A DNA stretch of 64,000 bases from Streptomyces angustmyceticus. GTDB taxonomy: Bacteria; Actinomycetota; Actinomycetes; Streptomycetales; Streptomycetaceae. The position numbers and the translations under genes were made by a program. The number at the start of each line of letters is the position of its first letter. Position 1 is the stretch's first letter. The DNA lies in assembly GCF_019933235.1 (NCBI RefSeq), contig NZ_CP082945.1, positions 1,550,001 to 1,614,000 on the forward strand, in the 5' to 3' direction. Below are positions 1 to 9,483 of this stretch, piece by piece. The notes under the pieces are model-generated. The model did not search any database and was not told the DNA's origin. It saw only the letters and a program-made list of their open reading frames with translations.

Positions 1-2280
1 CGTCGGCGTCGGAGTTGCCGTCGGGACGTACACCCCGGCGTCGATCGTGTGATCGACGCCGCCCGGCTTGTCCGGCGCGGTGACAGGCGCCCGGCCGTCG
101 CACAACCGACCGGCGGTCGGCGGGGTCACATTGGAGTCATGCGCACGGTGGGCACCGGCTCGCGGGAGCGTGAACCGCAGCTCGCTCGCCGGGGGCCGGC
201 CGGGCACCTTGCCGGTGTCCGCGGTACACACGTCGAACTGCACCGTGTATTTCGCACCCGGTGTGAGCTGGTATGCGGCGCCGACACCACCGAAGTAGTA
301 CTCGCCGGCGGCATTGGTCCTGGTCGTGGCGACCTGTTTGCCGTCCGCGTCCAGCAGGTTGATCGTCGCCCCCGGCAGCAGCACGTGCCCCGGGTCCTGG
401 ATCCCGTTGTGGTCGCCGTCGAACCACACGACGTTGCCGATCTGGACCGGCGCGTTCGCGGCCGCGTACGCGATGTCACCGAGCCCGCCGGCCTTGCCGA
501 ACCCGCCTTGTACCCCGCTGACGAACTGGAACCCGTTGGCCTTCGGGTTGTTGCCCGGGCCCTGACCGGTCGTGATGTCGTGGTACCCGGTCCCTGAGGT
601 CGCGACGTTGACGACCGGGTCGAACTCCGTGCTGACGACCCACTGCTGCTGCGGGATGTAGGCCACCGACCCCAGCGCGGTCTCCTGGTGCGCGTTGGCG
701 TAAAAGTCGCCCGGGAAGTATTCGACGACATCGGCGGCCTGGCCGCCATTGTTGGCGGGGGTGGCGTGGTTGGGGCAGTTCCCGGTGCCTTCCCACTGGT
801 ATTCACCGGTGGGAGTGGCGCAGACCATGGTGATGTCCCCACCGGACATGGCGTTTTCCGCCGTGTCGTTCCCCGGGCGGGGGTCCAGCCCTCCCCAGCT
901 GAGCACGTCCATGAACCGGTCGCGGAAGCCCAGGATCATCGAGCCGTCCCGGGCGAAGGCGAGGGAGGCCAGCTCCGGCTGCGGATCGATGAAGACGCCG
1001 CCCGACTTCCGGTCGTCCCACGTGTCCAGGCCGGTGTTCCACGGGTTCCAGTGGGTGGCCTTGTCGCCGGAACCGAAGACGCTGCCGCGTTTGTCCGTGA
1101 GCGGGTGGCTCAGCACCGTGGTGAACCGCTTGCCGTCGTAGGTGGAGACGAAGGCTTTCAGGTCCGCGCGCTGCTGGGTGCTCTCCGCGCTGCACACGCC
1201 GCCCACGTACAGCGTGTTGTTGTGGACCTGGAGACCGAACGGCCGCCAGTCGTCGGGGCTCGCGCACCCCGGGTCCGGGATCGGGACCGTCGACTTGGGC
1301 GCCGCGGCGGTGGCCCCTGTCGCGTCGAAGCTCACCAGGCTGCGGGTCCGCAGGTTCACCGCGTACAGCGTGGAGCCGTCCTCCGACAGGGCCAGGCCAC
1401 CGATGCTCTCCTTGCCCGGCGCGTCGGTGAACCCGGGGTCCTTGATCATGTTGGCGGAGTCGTGCCGCGTCACCGCGGCGTCCGGCACCCGCGCGAAGAG
1501 CTCCGGCGCACCCGAGCCGTTGACCGGCACCGTGTAGATCGCGCCCCCGCCCTTCGGCCCGTACGGGGCGTACCGGCGGGCGAACGCGCTCTGGAACAGC
1601 CGGGTCCGGTCCTTGTCGTACGCCAACCCGAACGTGGTGCCCACCTGGTCCTGCGTGGCCAGCGTGGCCGGGCACGCCACATCGGTGGGACACGTGCCCC
1701 GGGTCTTCGTCCCGAACGCCACCAACGCCCGGTTGTCGGTCCCGTTGGCGCCGTTGTGGACCGGCACGAAGTACCGCGAGTCCGGCAGCGCGTAGTCGGC
1801 CGGATCCCACACGCCCGTCACCACCGAGGCGTTCTTCCCGTCCGACACATCCACGAACGACGTGAAGCTGTCGAAGTGGTTCTCCGCCGTCGACGCGGGC
1901 GCCGCCCGCAGATAGCCGCGGTACGGTGCCGGGATGCTGACGTCGACGCGGTAGTGGCCGCCGCTCAGCACGGTCGACCGCGACACCACGACCTTTCCCG
2001 TGGCATCCGTGACGCCGCCGGCACGGTGCCCGGCGGGGTCGGAGATCTCCACCTTCATGCCCCGCTGCGGTACGTCCATCGCCGTGTGGATCACGCCGGT
2101 GCCGAAGAAGTCGCGCAGCACCTGCACCGTCAACGTGCCGTCGGCCGTCGAAGCGGCGGCCTGGCCGGCCGTCGCTCCCACGGCGCCGCCCGCCAGCAGG
2201 AGAACAGATAACCCCATGCGCGCCAGCGCCTCCACCAGCCTCCAGGCCGACCGGCGAGATTCTCTGCCGACTCGGTTCAT
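1..2280 (-). CDS. secreted SdrD B-like domain protein, 3' end outside window
   Basis: The frame is open from an ATG at 2280 to the window edge, giving 760 codons without a stop. A GGAG about eight bases upstream supports this start. The N-terminus is basic, then hydrophobic (LSVLLLAGG), then small residues ending near TAGQAAA, a Sec signal peptide of about 40 residues. Residues about 130-560 look like a repeated beta-rich (propeller-like) extracellular region. Near residue 615 a segment reads IGNVVWFDGDHNGIQDPG and continues with GATINLLDADG and AGEYYF, which is the SdrD B/Cna B-type fold of surface proteins. The last codons in the window are a Pro/Thr linker (TATPTPT), so a wall-anchor or further repeats may follow. 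Leu24 is encoded by the rare codon TTA (2209-2211). Cell-surface location is well supported; the function is unknown. Confidence 0.85.
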   Translation of the reverse strand, partial: MNRVGRESRRSAWRLVEALARMGLSVLLLAGGAVGATAGQAAASTADGTLTVQVLRDFFGTGVIHTAMDVPQRGMKVEISDPAGHRAGGVTDATGKVVVSRSTVLSGGHYRVDVSIPAPYRGYLRAAPASTAENHFDSFTSFVDVSDGKNASVVTGVWDPADYALPDSRYFVPVHNGANGTDNRALVAFGTKTRGTCPTDVACPATLATQDQVGTTFGLAYDKDRTRLFQSAFARRYAPYGPKGGGAIYTVPVNGSGAPELFARVPDAAVTRHDSANMIKDPGFTDAPGKESIGGLALSEDGSTLYAVNLRTRSLVSFDATGATAAAPKSTVPIPDPGCASPDDWRPFGLQVHNNTLYVGGVCSAESTQQRADLKAFVSTYDGKRFTTVLSHPLTDKRGSVFGSGDKATHWNPWNTGLDTWDDRKSGGVFIDPQPELASLAFARDGSMILGFRDRFMDVLSWGGLDPRPGNDTAENAMSGGDITMVCATPTGEYQWEGTGNCPNHATPANNGGQAADVVEYFPGDFYANAHQETALGSVAYIPQQQWVVSTEFDPVVNVATSGTGYHDITTGQGPGNNPKANGFQFVSGVQGGFGKAGGLGDIAYAAANAPVQIGNVVWFDGDHNGIQDPGHVLLPGATINLLDADGKQVATTRTNAAGEYYFGGVGAAYQLTPGAKYTVQFDVCTADTGKVPGRPPASELRFTLPRAGAHRAHDSNVTPPTAGRLCDGRAPVTAPDKPGGVDHTIDAGVYVPTATPTPT

Positions 2281-2950
2281 GGCATCACGCTCCACATTTT
2301 TCTCTTCAGGAATACGAAGCACCCGCTGCTCGCCGCCCGTCCACTTCATGCCCCCGGAAACGAACACCGAGGCGAACGCCACGCAAAAGAAAGACGGCCC
2401 ACGCAGTTGCGTGGACCGCCTTGCGGTGATCGCTCGGGGGAATTGCAGGCGAGCGGTAAGCGTCGCGGAACAGGAAAAGCGAACGCGCGTTCAGGGCTTC
2501 GGGCAGAACGGCCCTGGTTCGCGTCTTCTGGCAACTCCATCACGGCGCCCTCGCCCCCCACCGCCGACCTCACCGACCGCCATCGCGAGCAGCGCGCAAT
2601 ATCCTATCCACCCCAGTCCCGCCGATACCCGCAGAACTCCAGATATCCCTTCGGGCTCCGCGATAATCCTCGAACTCCCAGAAGACGGCGACCGGAAGAA
2701 TGTGCGACAGGGACAGGGTGGCCGGATCCGGTCGCATGGAGTGCGGGACATCTGGATGACGCGTCCGGAACGCGCCCGTCACGCATAGGAAGTTGTGCGA
2801 TCGGGGTGGGTCTGATTCGCCTGCCGCACGATTGACGGTGCGCCATATCCGTTACACGGAAAGGGAATCCGGACAGCGGTGCCGCGTACTGCCGTTGTTC
2901 CTCGCGTGGTGGCCGGGACCCATGAGAACGACCGATCCGGACGACTCCCC
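2281..2950. other. 670-bp intergenic region without a credible gene
   Basis: The stretch lies between the amidase and the SdrD-type gene, both on the minus strand. Its short reading frames have no ribosome binding site or recognisable protein features, and it is visibly less GC-biased than its neighbours. The only structure I see is a terminator-like hairpin at 2382-2417. The promoter of the SdrD-type gene should lie between that hairpin and 2290, but I cannot fix it. Confidence 0.6.
2382..2417 (-). terminator. rho-independent terminator-like hairpin
   Basis: Positions 2396-2417 form a hairpin with a six-base-pair core (CCACGC / GCGTGG), a four-base loop and an outer GG/CC clamp across one mismatch. 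Read on the minus strand it is followed at once by GTCTTTCTTTTG, a T-rich tract that stands out in this GC-rich DNA. It could end transcription coming from the amidase gene, or act as an attenuator in the leader of the SdrD-type gene, whose ATG is about 100 bases further on. Confidence 0.55.
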
Positions 2951-4438
2951 TCAGCGGCGTGCCCCGTCGAGCGGTGCCGGATGGCCGGCCGGGCGCCGTT
3001 CGTGCCAGCGCAGGTCGTCCTGGAGCTGGGCGGCCAGCGAGATCAGCCGCGGCTCGCCGTGGGCCGGGCCGAGCAGTTGGGCGCCCAGCGGCAGGCCGTG
3101 GGTGCTGAAGCCGGCCGGGACGCTCACGCCCGGCCAGCCGAGGACGTTCCATGGCCAGGCGTACGGGCAGGCGGCGATCATGGCTTGATCCGTACGCCAG
3201 CCGCTGAGCTTGGCCAGGGTGCCGATGCGCGGCGGCGGGGTGGCGGTGGTCGGCGTCAGCAGGACGTCGTAGGGGCCGAACAGCGCGCCGATCCTGCGCT
3301 GTTGGCGCCTCTCGACGGCGCGCGCCCGGCGCAGCACGGGCCCGCCGAGCAGCCGTCCCATCCGCGCCGCCTCCCGGGTGCGGCGGTCCAGCAGGGAGCG
3401 GTCGGGGACCCGGTCGGCCCACTCCCCCACCCCGGCCGTGGCGCGCGGGACGAAGGCCAGGCCGACCAGCCCGTAGTCCGGTTCCGCCTCCTCCACGAAG
3501 TGCCCCAGCCGGGCCAGGGTGCGGGCCACGCCCGTCACCGCCTCCCGGACCTCCGGGTGCAGCGGCTTGGGGGTGAAGGTGAAGGCGGCCTTCCACGACA
3601 GCGCGATGCGCAGCCGCCCCGGGTCGCGGCCGGCCGCCTCGCGCGCCGCGATGGCGGGCGGCCGGTGCAGGTCGCCGTCGTGGTTGCCGCTGGCCACGTC
3701 CAGCAGCAGCGCCGCGTCCTCGACCGTACGGGCCAGCGGTCCGATGCCGGTGATCCCCTGGAAGGACTCCGGGTCCGGCCAGGTGGAGATACGCCCGCGC
3801 TGGGGCTTGATGCCGACGAGATGGGACCAGGCGGCGGGGATCCGGACCGATCCGGCGCCGTCGGTGCCGAGCGCGGCGGGGACCAGCCCGGCCGCGACCG
3901 CGGCGGCCGAGCCGCCGGACGAACCGCCCGGGGTGTGGGCGAGGTTCCAGGGGTTGCAGGTGTTGCCGAAGGCCGGGCCCTCGGTGAACGGCCACTGCCC
4001 TAGTTCGCAGGCGTTGGTCTTGCCGACGATGATGGCGCCGGCCGCGCGCAGCCGCCGGACGACCTCGGCGTCGCGCTCCTTGGGCGGGAACTCGCCGGCG
4101 CAGCCGAACGCGGTGGGCTCGCCCGCCACGTCGGTGTCGTCCTTGACGGCGACCGGCACCCCGAGCAGCGGCAGCCGCTCCCCGCCGGCCAGTCGGCGAT
4201 CGGCGCGGGCGGCCTCCGCCATCGCCGCCTCGGCCCGTACCCGGCGGAAGGCGTTGACGCTGCTCTGGGTGGCCTCGATGCGCTCCAGCGACCGCCGTAC
4301 CAGCGCGGTCGAGGTCACCCGGCCGTCGGCCAGCGCCCGTGCCTGCTCGGCGAGGCCCTCCCACTCCCCGGCCGTGACACCGGTGTGCCGGGCCGGGGAG
4401 CGCCCGGTCTCGCTGTCCTGGCTCTCGTCAACGCTCAC
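2951..4438 (-). CDS. amidase signature family enzyme
   Basis: A 495-residue protein of normal length for the amidase signature (GatA-like) family, which hydrolyses C-N amide bonds. The Ser-cisSer-Lys catalytic set is visible: Lys99 in GVPVAVKDD, the cis-Ser at about residue 173 in TPGGSSGGSAAAVAAG, and the nucleophile Ser197 in GTDGAGSVRIPAA. GatB and GatC partners are absent nearby and no transport or catabolic genes flank it, so a stand-alone amidase is more likely than a GatCAB subunit. No signal peptide is seen, so it should be cytoplasmic. The substrate cannot be told from sequence. It is transcribed in the same direction as ggt upstream, with a 193-bp gap. Confidence 0.9.
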   Translation of the reverse strand: MSVDESQDSETGRSPARHTGVTAGEWEGLAEQARALADGRVTSTALVRRSLERIEATQSSVNAFRRVRAEAAMAEAARADRRLAGGERLPLLGVPVAVKDDTDVAGEPTAFGCAGEFPPKERDAEVVRRLRAAGAIIVGKTNACELGQWPFTEGPAFGNTCNPWNLAHTPGGSSGGSAAAVAAGLVPAALGTDGAGSVRIPAAWSHLVGIKPQRGRISTWPDPESFQGITGIGPLARTVEDAALLLDVASGNHDGDLHRPPAIAAREAAGRDPGRLRIALSWKAAFTFTPKPLHPEVREAVTGVARTLARLGHFVEEAEPDYGLVGLAFVPRATAGVGEWADRVPDRSLLDRRTREAARMGRLLGGPVLRRARAVERRQQRRIGALFGPYDVLLTPTTATPPPRIGTLAKLSGWRTDQAMIAACPYAWPWNVLGWPGVSVPAGFSTHGLPLGAQLLGPAHGEPRLISLAAQLQDDLRWHERRPAGHPAPLDGARR

Positions 4439-4631
4439 GCTGCGTGCCCTCCCTGGGACCGCTCATTCGAACGAACGGTCCCAGGAGGCTAATCGTCACG
4501 GCGGAGACCATCAACGATGCCGCGCGGTGCGCCACATCGACGACACACGGACGGCACACAGCGGCCCGCCGTGTTCCGGCGAGGTGACGCCCTGCGCACG
4601 AACCGGGGGCGCGACGGGTGGCGCGGGCCCG

Positions 4632-6467
4632 TCACGACGGGCGGACGACCCTCGCCGAGCCGCCGCCGCGCCGCACCTTCTCGGCGGCGGCCAGCCAGCG
4701 GCCGTCCGGCAGCCGCTGGACGCCGGTCGCCGCGCCGATCTCCGGGTTCGGCTTGAACGCGTGTCCGATCGCTTCGAGTTGCCGGCGGACCGGGCTGTTC
4801 CACAGGCCGGGTTCGAGTTCGGTCGTCGCCGCGTTGCGCTGGCTGGCGCGCGGGGCGGCGATGGCGTCGGCCAGCGGCATCCCGCGGTCGAGGTGGTTGA
4901 CCAGGGTCTGCAGCACGGTCGTGATGATGGTCGCGCCGCCGGGCGAGCCGAGCGCGACCACCGGCCGGCCGTGGCGCAGCACGATCGTCGGCGAGATGGA
5001 CGAGCGCGGCCGCTTGCCCGGGCCCGGAAGGTTGGGGTCATGAACCGCCGGGTCGGCGGGCGCGAAGGAGAAGTCCGTGAGTTCGTTGTTGAGCAGGAAG
5101 CCGCGGTGCGGGACGACGATGCCGCTGCCGCCGGTCTGTTCGATGGTCAGGGTGTAGGCGACGACGTTGCCCCACTTGTCGGCGACCGTCAGGTGGGTGG
5201 TGTCCTCGCCCTCGTACGTCGTCGCGACGCCCTTGCCGCCGCCGGCGCAGCGGCCCGGATGGCGCGGGTCGCCGGGCGCGAGCGGGCTGGTCAGCGCCTT
5301 GTCGTCACGGATGAGGCAGGCGCGGGAGTCGGCGAAGCGCTGGGAGGTGAGGGCCTTGGCCGGCACGTCCTCCTGCGACGGGTCGCCGATCCAGCGGCCG
5401 CGGTCGGCGAAGGCGATCCGGCTCGCCTCCAGGTACCGGTGGAGGTACTGCCGCTCGCTCAGCCGGGAGACGTCGCTCTTCTCCAGGATGTTGAGGGCCT
5501 CGGCGACGCTGGTGCCGCCGGAGGAGGACGGCGCGATGCCGTAGACGTCCAGGCCGCGGTAGCGGGTGCGGGTCGGGGCGTGGCCGAGGGCCCGGTAGGC
5601 CCGCAGGTCGCCCGCGGTCAGTTTGCCGGGCCGCACCTGGCGGGTGGCCCCGGAGCGCACCGGCGGCTTCTGAACGGTGCGGACGATGTCCCGGCCCAGT
5701 GCGCCGTCGTAGAGCGCCCCGACCCCCTTCCTCGCCAACTCCGTGTACGTACGGGCCAGGTCGGGGTTCTTGATCGTCGAGCTGACCGCCGGCGGTTCGC
5801 CGCCGGGCAGGAAGAGGCGCGCGGTCGCCGGGAAGTCCTTGAAGCGCGCCTCGTTGTCCGCGGTCTGCTGCCGGAACGTCGGATCGACCGTGAAGCCGTC
5901 CGCGGCCAGCTTCGTGGCGGGCCGCAGCACCTGCGCCAGGGAGCGGCTGCCCCACTGGCGCAGGGCGGTGTCCCAGGTGGCGGGGGTGCCCGGGGTGCCG
6001 ACGCTCAGACCGCTGGTGACGGCGTCGGCGAACGGGATCGGGGTGCCGTTCTCCAGGAAGAGGTCCCGGCCGGCGGTGCGCGGGGCGGTCTCCCGGCCGT
6101 CGAGGGTGCGGACGGTGCGGGTCCGCGCGTCGTAGGAGACGAAGTAGCCGCCGCCACCGATGCCCGCGGAGTAGGGCTCGGTGACGCCGAGGGCGGCGGC
6201 GGTGGCGACCGCGGCGTCCACGGCGTTGCCGCCCTGCTTCAGCACCGCGATGCCGGCGGCCGAGGCGTCCGCGTCGACGCTGGAGACGGCCCCGCCGTAG
6301 CCGACGGCGACCGGCGTCTTGCCCGGGGTGGCGGGGGTGGCGCTGTCCTGGGCCGCGGGAGCCGGCCGGGCGGGCGCGGCGGACCCGGCGGCGGCCGGGA
6401 CCGCCATCAGGGAGCCGGCCAGCGCGGTGGCCGCTCCCAGGACGGTGAGGCGTCGGGCTCTGCTCAT
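4632..6467 (-). CDS. ggt: gamma-glutamyltransferase, exported
   Basis: A 611-residue precursor of the Ntn-hydrolase family that cleaves or transfers the gamma-glutamyl group of glutathione and related peptides. A signal peptide is clear (RRLTVLGAATALAGSLMAVPAAAGSA). The family block SAGIGGGGYFVSYDARTRTV follows. The autoprocessing and nucleophile Thr is Thr423 in GEDTTHLTVAD. Downstream lie LLNNELTDFS and SSISPTIVL, and then the GSPGGATIITTVLQ loop that holds the gamma-glutamyl carboxylate. The protein should cleave itself before Thr423 into large and small subunits outside the membrane. Actinomycetes make mycothiol rather than glutathione, so the natural substrate may be gamma-glutamyl peptides or polyglutamate. 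That last point is inference. Confidence 0.94.
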   Translation of the reverse strand: MSRARRLTVLGAATALAGSLMAVPAAAGSAAPARPAPAAQDSATPATPGKTPVAVGYGGAVSSVDADASAAGIAVLKQGGNAVDAAVATAAALGVTEPYSAGIGGGGYFVSYDARTRTVRTLDGRETAPRTAGRDLFLENGTPIPFADAVTSGLSVGTPGTPATWDTALRQWGSRSLAQVLRPATKLAADGFTVDPTFRQQTADNEARFKDFPATARLFLPGGEPPAVSSTIKNPDLARTYTELARKGVGALYDGALGRDIVRTVQKPPVRSGATRQVRPGKLTAGDLRAYRALGHAPTRTRYRGLDVYGIAPSSSGGTSVAEALNILEKSDVSRLSERQYLHRYLEASRIAFADRGRWIGDPSQEDVPAKALTSQRFADSRACLIRDDKALTSPLAPGDPRHPGRCAGGGKGVATTYEGEDTTHLTVADKWGNVVAYTLTIEQTGGSGIVVPHRGFLLNNELTDFSFAPADPAVHDPNLPGPGKRPRSSISPTIVLRHGRPVVALGSPGGATIITTVLQTLVNHLDRGMPLADAIAAPRASQRNAATTELEPGLWNSPVRRQLEAIGHAFKPNPEIGAATGVQRLPDGRWLAAAEKVRRGGGSARVVRPS

Positions 6468-6699
6468 TCCGGATGTTCCTCCAAGCGCGTGCGCGGGGGG
6501 CGGCAGCGGGCGGTGAGCCTACTCGGCCCAACAGCGGGCGGACAGAGGGCATTTCGCCTGTCGCCGCCCCGGGTCCGGCAGGGATCAGCCGCGTCGTTCC
6601 GGTACGGATCCGGTAGGCCGGGACGGACCGGGACAAGCCTCCCCGCGGCCGCGCCCCGCCCTCGAACACCCACCCGGTGAGCCGCTACGCTCCCCGGCC

Positions 6700-7446
6700 A
6701 TGGACGACACCCTGCTGCTCCTGACCGCGGCGGCCGTGGCCCTGATCGTGGGGCTGGTGGCCGGCTGGGCCGTGCAATCGACGGCGGTCCGCCGGAAGCT
6801 GACCCGCGAACAAGGCTTCTTCGGGCTGCCGGACGGTTCGGAGTGCGTGCTGGTCACCCACCGGGACAGCTCCTCGGCGCACTGGAGCATCCCCCGCCAT
6901 GACGCGCTGGCGCTGCTGGGGCTGGCCGCGGTGATCGAGAACTGTGGTGCGCACCCCGAGGTCGCGCCGCACGACACCGGCCTGCAGGGCTTCGGGGCGC
7001 GTACCGAGTTCTGCGTCGGCGACCCGACCGCGCACCGGCGGCTGGCGGCCCACCTGGCCAATCTGCTGCCGGGGGTGGCGGTGCATCCGGGTGACGAGGC
7101 CGGCGCGGGCCGCGGCACCTTCACCATCGGCGGGACGGCGTACCGGATGGAGCCCGGCGCGGTCGAGTACGTCCTGCTGGCCCGGCTGACCGCCGGTGAG
7201 GGCGGCGACCGCCCGGTGTTCCTGGCGGCCGGGCAGCGCCCGGTCACCCACCGCGCCGCGGTCCGCCACCTGGTCCGCAACCGGGCCCGGCTGGCCCGGA
7301 AGCACGGCGCCGACGGCCAGTTCTGCCTGCTGCTGAAGGTGGTCAACTCGCAGGCGTACGGGCCCGATGTCGTCGAGCTGGTCGCCGATGTCACCAAGGC
7401 CGCACTCACCGCCGCGGAACCGAAGGGCCACCGGGCGGCGGCCTGA
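6700..7446 (+). CDS. conserved hypothetical protein with N-terminal membrane anchor
   Basis: A 248-residue protein that I do not recognise. Residues about 4-26 (LLLLTAAAVALIVGLVAGWAV) form one hydrophobic helix followed by a basic stretch (RRKLTR), which predicts a single anchor with the bulk of the protein cytoplasmic. The rest is a compact alpha/beta-looking domain without catalytic motifs that I can name. It is divergent from ggt. Its stop codon lies directly before, and in frame with, the chaA remnant, so that gene was probably brought here by a deletion. Confidence 0.7.
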   Translation: MDDTLLLLTAAAVALIVGLVAGWAVQSTAVRRKLTREQGFFGLPDGSECVLVTHRDSSSAHWSIPRHDALALLGLAAVIENCGAHPEVAPHDTGLQGFGARTEFCVGDPTAHRRLAAHLANLLPGVAVHPGDEAGAGRGTFTIGGTAYRMEPGAVEYVLLARLTAGEGGDRPVFLAAGQRPVTHRAAVRHLVRNRARLARKHGADGQFCLLLKVVNSQAYGPDVVELVADVTKAALTAAEPKGHRAAA

Positions 7447-7566
7447 GCCCGGCGGACGGTCGGGTGGCCCGGTCCCCGAACCGGCACCCCACCCCCCGCC
7501 TGTCCCCTGCTCTCCGCCCGTCCCCGTCCCTCCGCCCGGCGCACCGAGCGGGCAGCCGTCCCGCCG

Positions 7567-8187
7567 GGCCCGCGCTTCTCCACCCCGCAGCTGATCTTCG
7601 CCGCGCTGGCCGCGCTGGTCCTCTACGGCCTGTTCGTGGCCACCCAGACGGTCCGGCACCGGGACTACTTCCTGCCGGTGACCACGTCCGGCGAGGTGAT
7701 CCACGGCGAGGACCACGCCGACCCGCCCCCGGCACGGGCCGCGGCGGCCAGCCTCGGCCTGCTGGCGCTGGCGCTGATCGCGGTGGTCGGCCTGGCCAAG
7801 ACGGTGTCACCGGCCATCGAGTCCGGGGTGATCGCGGCCGGGCTGCCCTCGTCCGTGGTGGGCGTGGTGATCGCGCTGCTGGTGCTGCTGCCGGAGAGCA
7901 TCGCGGCGGTCCGCGCGGCGCACCGCGACCGGGTGCAGACGAGCCTCAACCTGGGCCTCGGCTCGGCGATGGCCAGCATCGGCCTGACCATCCCGGCCGT
8001 CGCGCTGGCCACCGTCTGGCTGCCGGTCCCCCTGGTCCTGGGCCTGGGCGCGAGCCATATGGTGCTGCTCGCCCTGACCGTGACCGCCGGCACCCTGACG
8101 GTCCTCCCCGGCCGGGCCACCCCCCTGCAGGGCGGCGTGCACCTGACCCTGCTGGCGGCGTACCTCGTGCTGGCGGTCAGCCCGTAG
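7567..8187 (+). pseudogene. chaA: 5'-truncated ChaA-type Ca2+(Na+)/H+ antiporter
   Basis: The frame encodes only the C-terminal half of a ChaA-family cation/proton antiporter. It begins with a membrane helix (PQLIFAALAALVLYGLFV), then the QTVRHRDYFLPV loop, an acidic/His loop, and the second Na_Ca_ex domain. That domain carries the conserved VVIALLVLLPESIAAVRAA and LNLGLGSAMASIGLTIP blocks. Intact family members have about 360 residues and two such domains; the first is missing. The frame upstream runs without ATG or GTG back to the stop codon of the preceding gene. The only in-frame GTG (7636) would start inside a membrane helix. It is therefore best read as a remnant left by a deletion. The remaining sequence is free of stops. 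Confidence 0.75.
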
Positions 8188-8309
8188 GGCGGGGCCGCGG
8201 CCGGGGCCGGCGCCGGGGCGGGACAGCCCACGGCGCCGGTCCGCGCCGGCCCCGGCCCGGCCCCGGCCCGGCGATCCGGAACTCCGGCAGCCGGTGCCCC
8301 GGGCCCCGG

Positions 8310-8783
8310 CTATCCGAACTGGCCGGGCTGGTAGTCGCCCGCGGGCTGCCGGGTCATCACGTTCAGGCGGTTGAAGGCGTTGATGAGGGCGATCAATGAC
8401 ACCAGAGCGGTGAGCTGCTCCTCGTCGTAGTGCCGGGCGGCTCGGGCCCACGCCTCGTCCGTGACCCCGCCGGCCGCGTCGGCGATGCGGGTGCCCTGCT
8501 CCGTCAGCTCCAGGGCGGCGCGTTCGGCCTCGGTGAAGACCGTGGCCTCCCGCCAGGTCGCGACCAGGTTGAGGCGCACCGAGGTCTCACCGGCGTGCGC
8601 GGCGTCCTTGGTGTGCATGTCGAGGCATCCGGCGCAGCCGTTGATCTGGCTCGCGCGGATCTTCACCAGTTCCTGTGTCGCGGCGGGCAGCGCCGAGGAC
8701 GCGGCCTCCCTGTCCACCGCGATGAAGTGCTTCACGATCTTGCCTGCGAACGGGTTGCCGATCAGCTGCAAACGGGCGTCCAT
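8310..8783 (-). CDS. carboxymuconolactone decarboxylase (AhpD-like) family protein
   Basis: A 157-residue protein of the AhpD/CMD superfamily. The start is taken as the ATG at 8783, preceded by AAGGAG; the frame extends further upstream but with poor coding character. The motif QINGCAGCLDMHTKDA holds the CxxC of AhpD-like peroxidase or disulfide-reductant proteins (CAGC) with the following His, so a redox role is more likely than the decarboxylase role of the family name. The C-terminal helix LVSLIALINAFNRLNVM is typical. It is divergent from a VOC-family gene 264 bp away. No partner peroxidase is adjacent. Confidence 0.88.
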   Translation of the reverse strand: MDARLQLIGNPFAGKIVKHFIAVDREAASSALPAATQELVKIRASQINGCAGCLDMHTKDAAHAGETSVRLNLVATWREATVFTEAERAALELTEQGTRIADAAGGVTDEAWARAARHYDEEQLTALVSLIALINAFNRLNVMTRQPAGDYQPGQFG

Positions 8784-9047
8784 GGTGTGCTCCTTGGCCG
8801 TTGTCGTGGTTACGCATCTAGGACCGGACGGCGCGGCGGGATGTGACATGCCCCCGTGTGATGTGCGTCTCCCCGCCCGTGCCGCCTGCCCCTGCCTCCG
8901 TCCGTCGGACCAGGACCAGCGGACCAGGACCACCACCGGCGGACCGGGACCAACGGCCGATCGCACCGTGGTCCGCCCGGCCGGTACGTTCCTTGGGCAA
9001 CCGTCCGACGGGCCCCGCGGGGACCCGGTGTCCTCAGGGGGACTCCC

Positions 9048-9428
9048 ATGCGCGTCATCGCCTTCGACCACCTCGTGCTGAACGTCGCCGACGTCGAGCG
9101 GTCGCTCGCCTTCTACTGCGGGCAGCTCGGCCTGGAGCCGGTCCGGGTGGACGCCTGGCGCGCGGGCGAGGTGCCCTTCCCGTCCGTGCGGGTGAGCGCG
9201 ACGACCCTCATCGACCTGGTCCAGGGGCCCCGCGAGGGCTCCAATGTCGACCACCTCTGCCTGGTGGTCGAGCCGCTCGACTGGCAGGAGGTCATCGACT
9301 CGGGCACGTTCACGGTGGCCGACGGCCCGGGGCCGCGCTTCGGCGCCCGGGGCGACGGCCAGTCCCTCTACGTCGAGGACCCGGACGGCAACACCGTCGA
9401 ACTCCGCTGGTACCCGCAGGACGCGTAG
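9048..9428 (+). CDS. VOC (glyoxalase/dioxygenase fold) family protein
   Basis: A 126-residue single-domain vicinal-oxygen-chelate protein. It has the two beta-alpha-beta-beta-beta units of the fold. The first begins IAFDHLVLNVADVERSLAFYCGQLGLE and the second begins NVDHLCLVVEP. The C-terminal signature is SLYVEDPDGNTVELRWY. Candidate metal ligands are His9, the His of VDHLCL and the Glu of VELRW, so it probably binds a divalent metal. Families with this architecture include glyoxalase I, fosfomycin or bleomycin resistance proteins and extradiol dioxygenase-like enzymes; I cannot choose among them. A GGGGGA element lies upstream of the ATG. Confidence 0.88.
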   Translation: MRVIAFDHLVLNVADVERSLAFYCGQLGLEPVRVDAWRAGEVPFPSVRVSATTLIDLVQGPREGSNVDHLCLVVEPLDWQEVIDSGTFTVADGPGPRFGARGDGQSLYVEDPDGNTVELRWYPQDA

Positions 9429-9483
9429 GGGTGTCCCCCAGCGGGTCTGCGCCCGGTGCGCCGCCGGGTGCCCGGCGGGCGCG

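Noticed and set aside
803..1810. 335-residue minus-strand frame over the SdrD-type gene
   Set aside because: It is a shadow of the real frame that starts at 2280; it is Arg/Gly/Ala-rich without domains.
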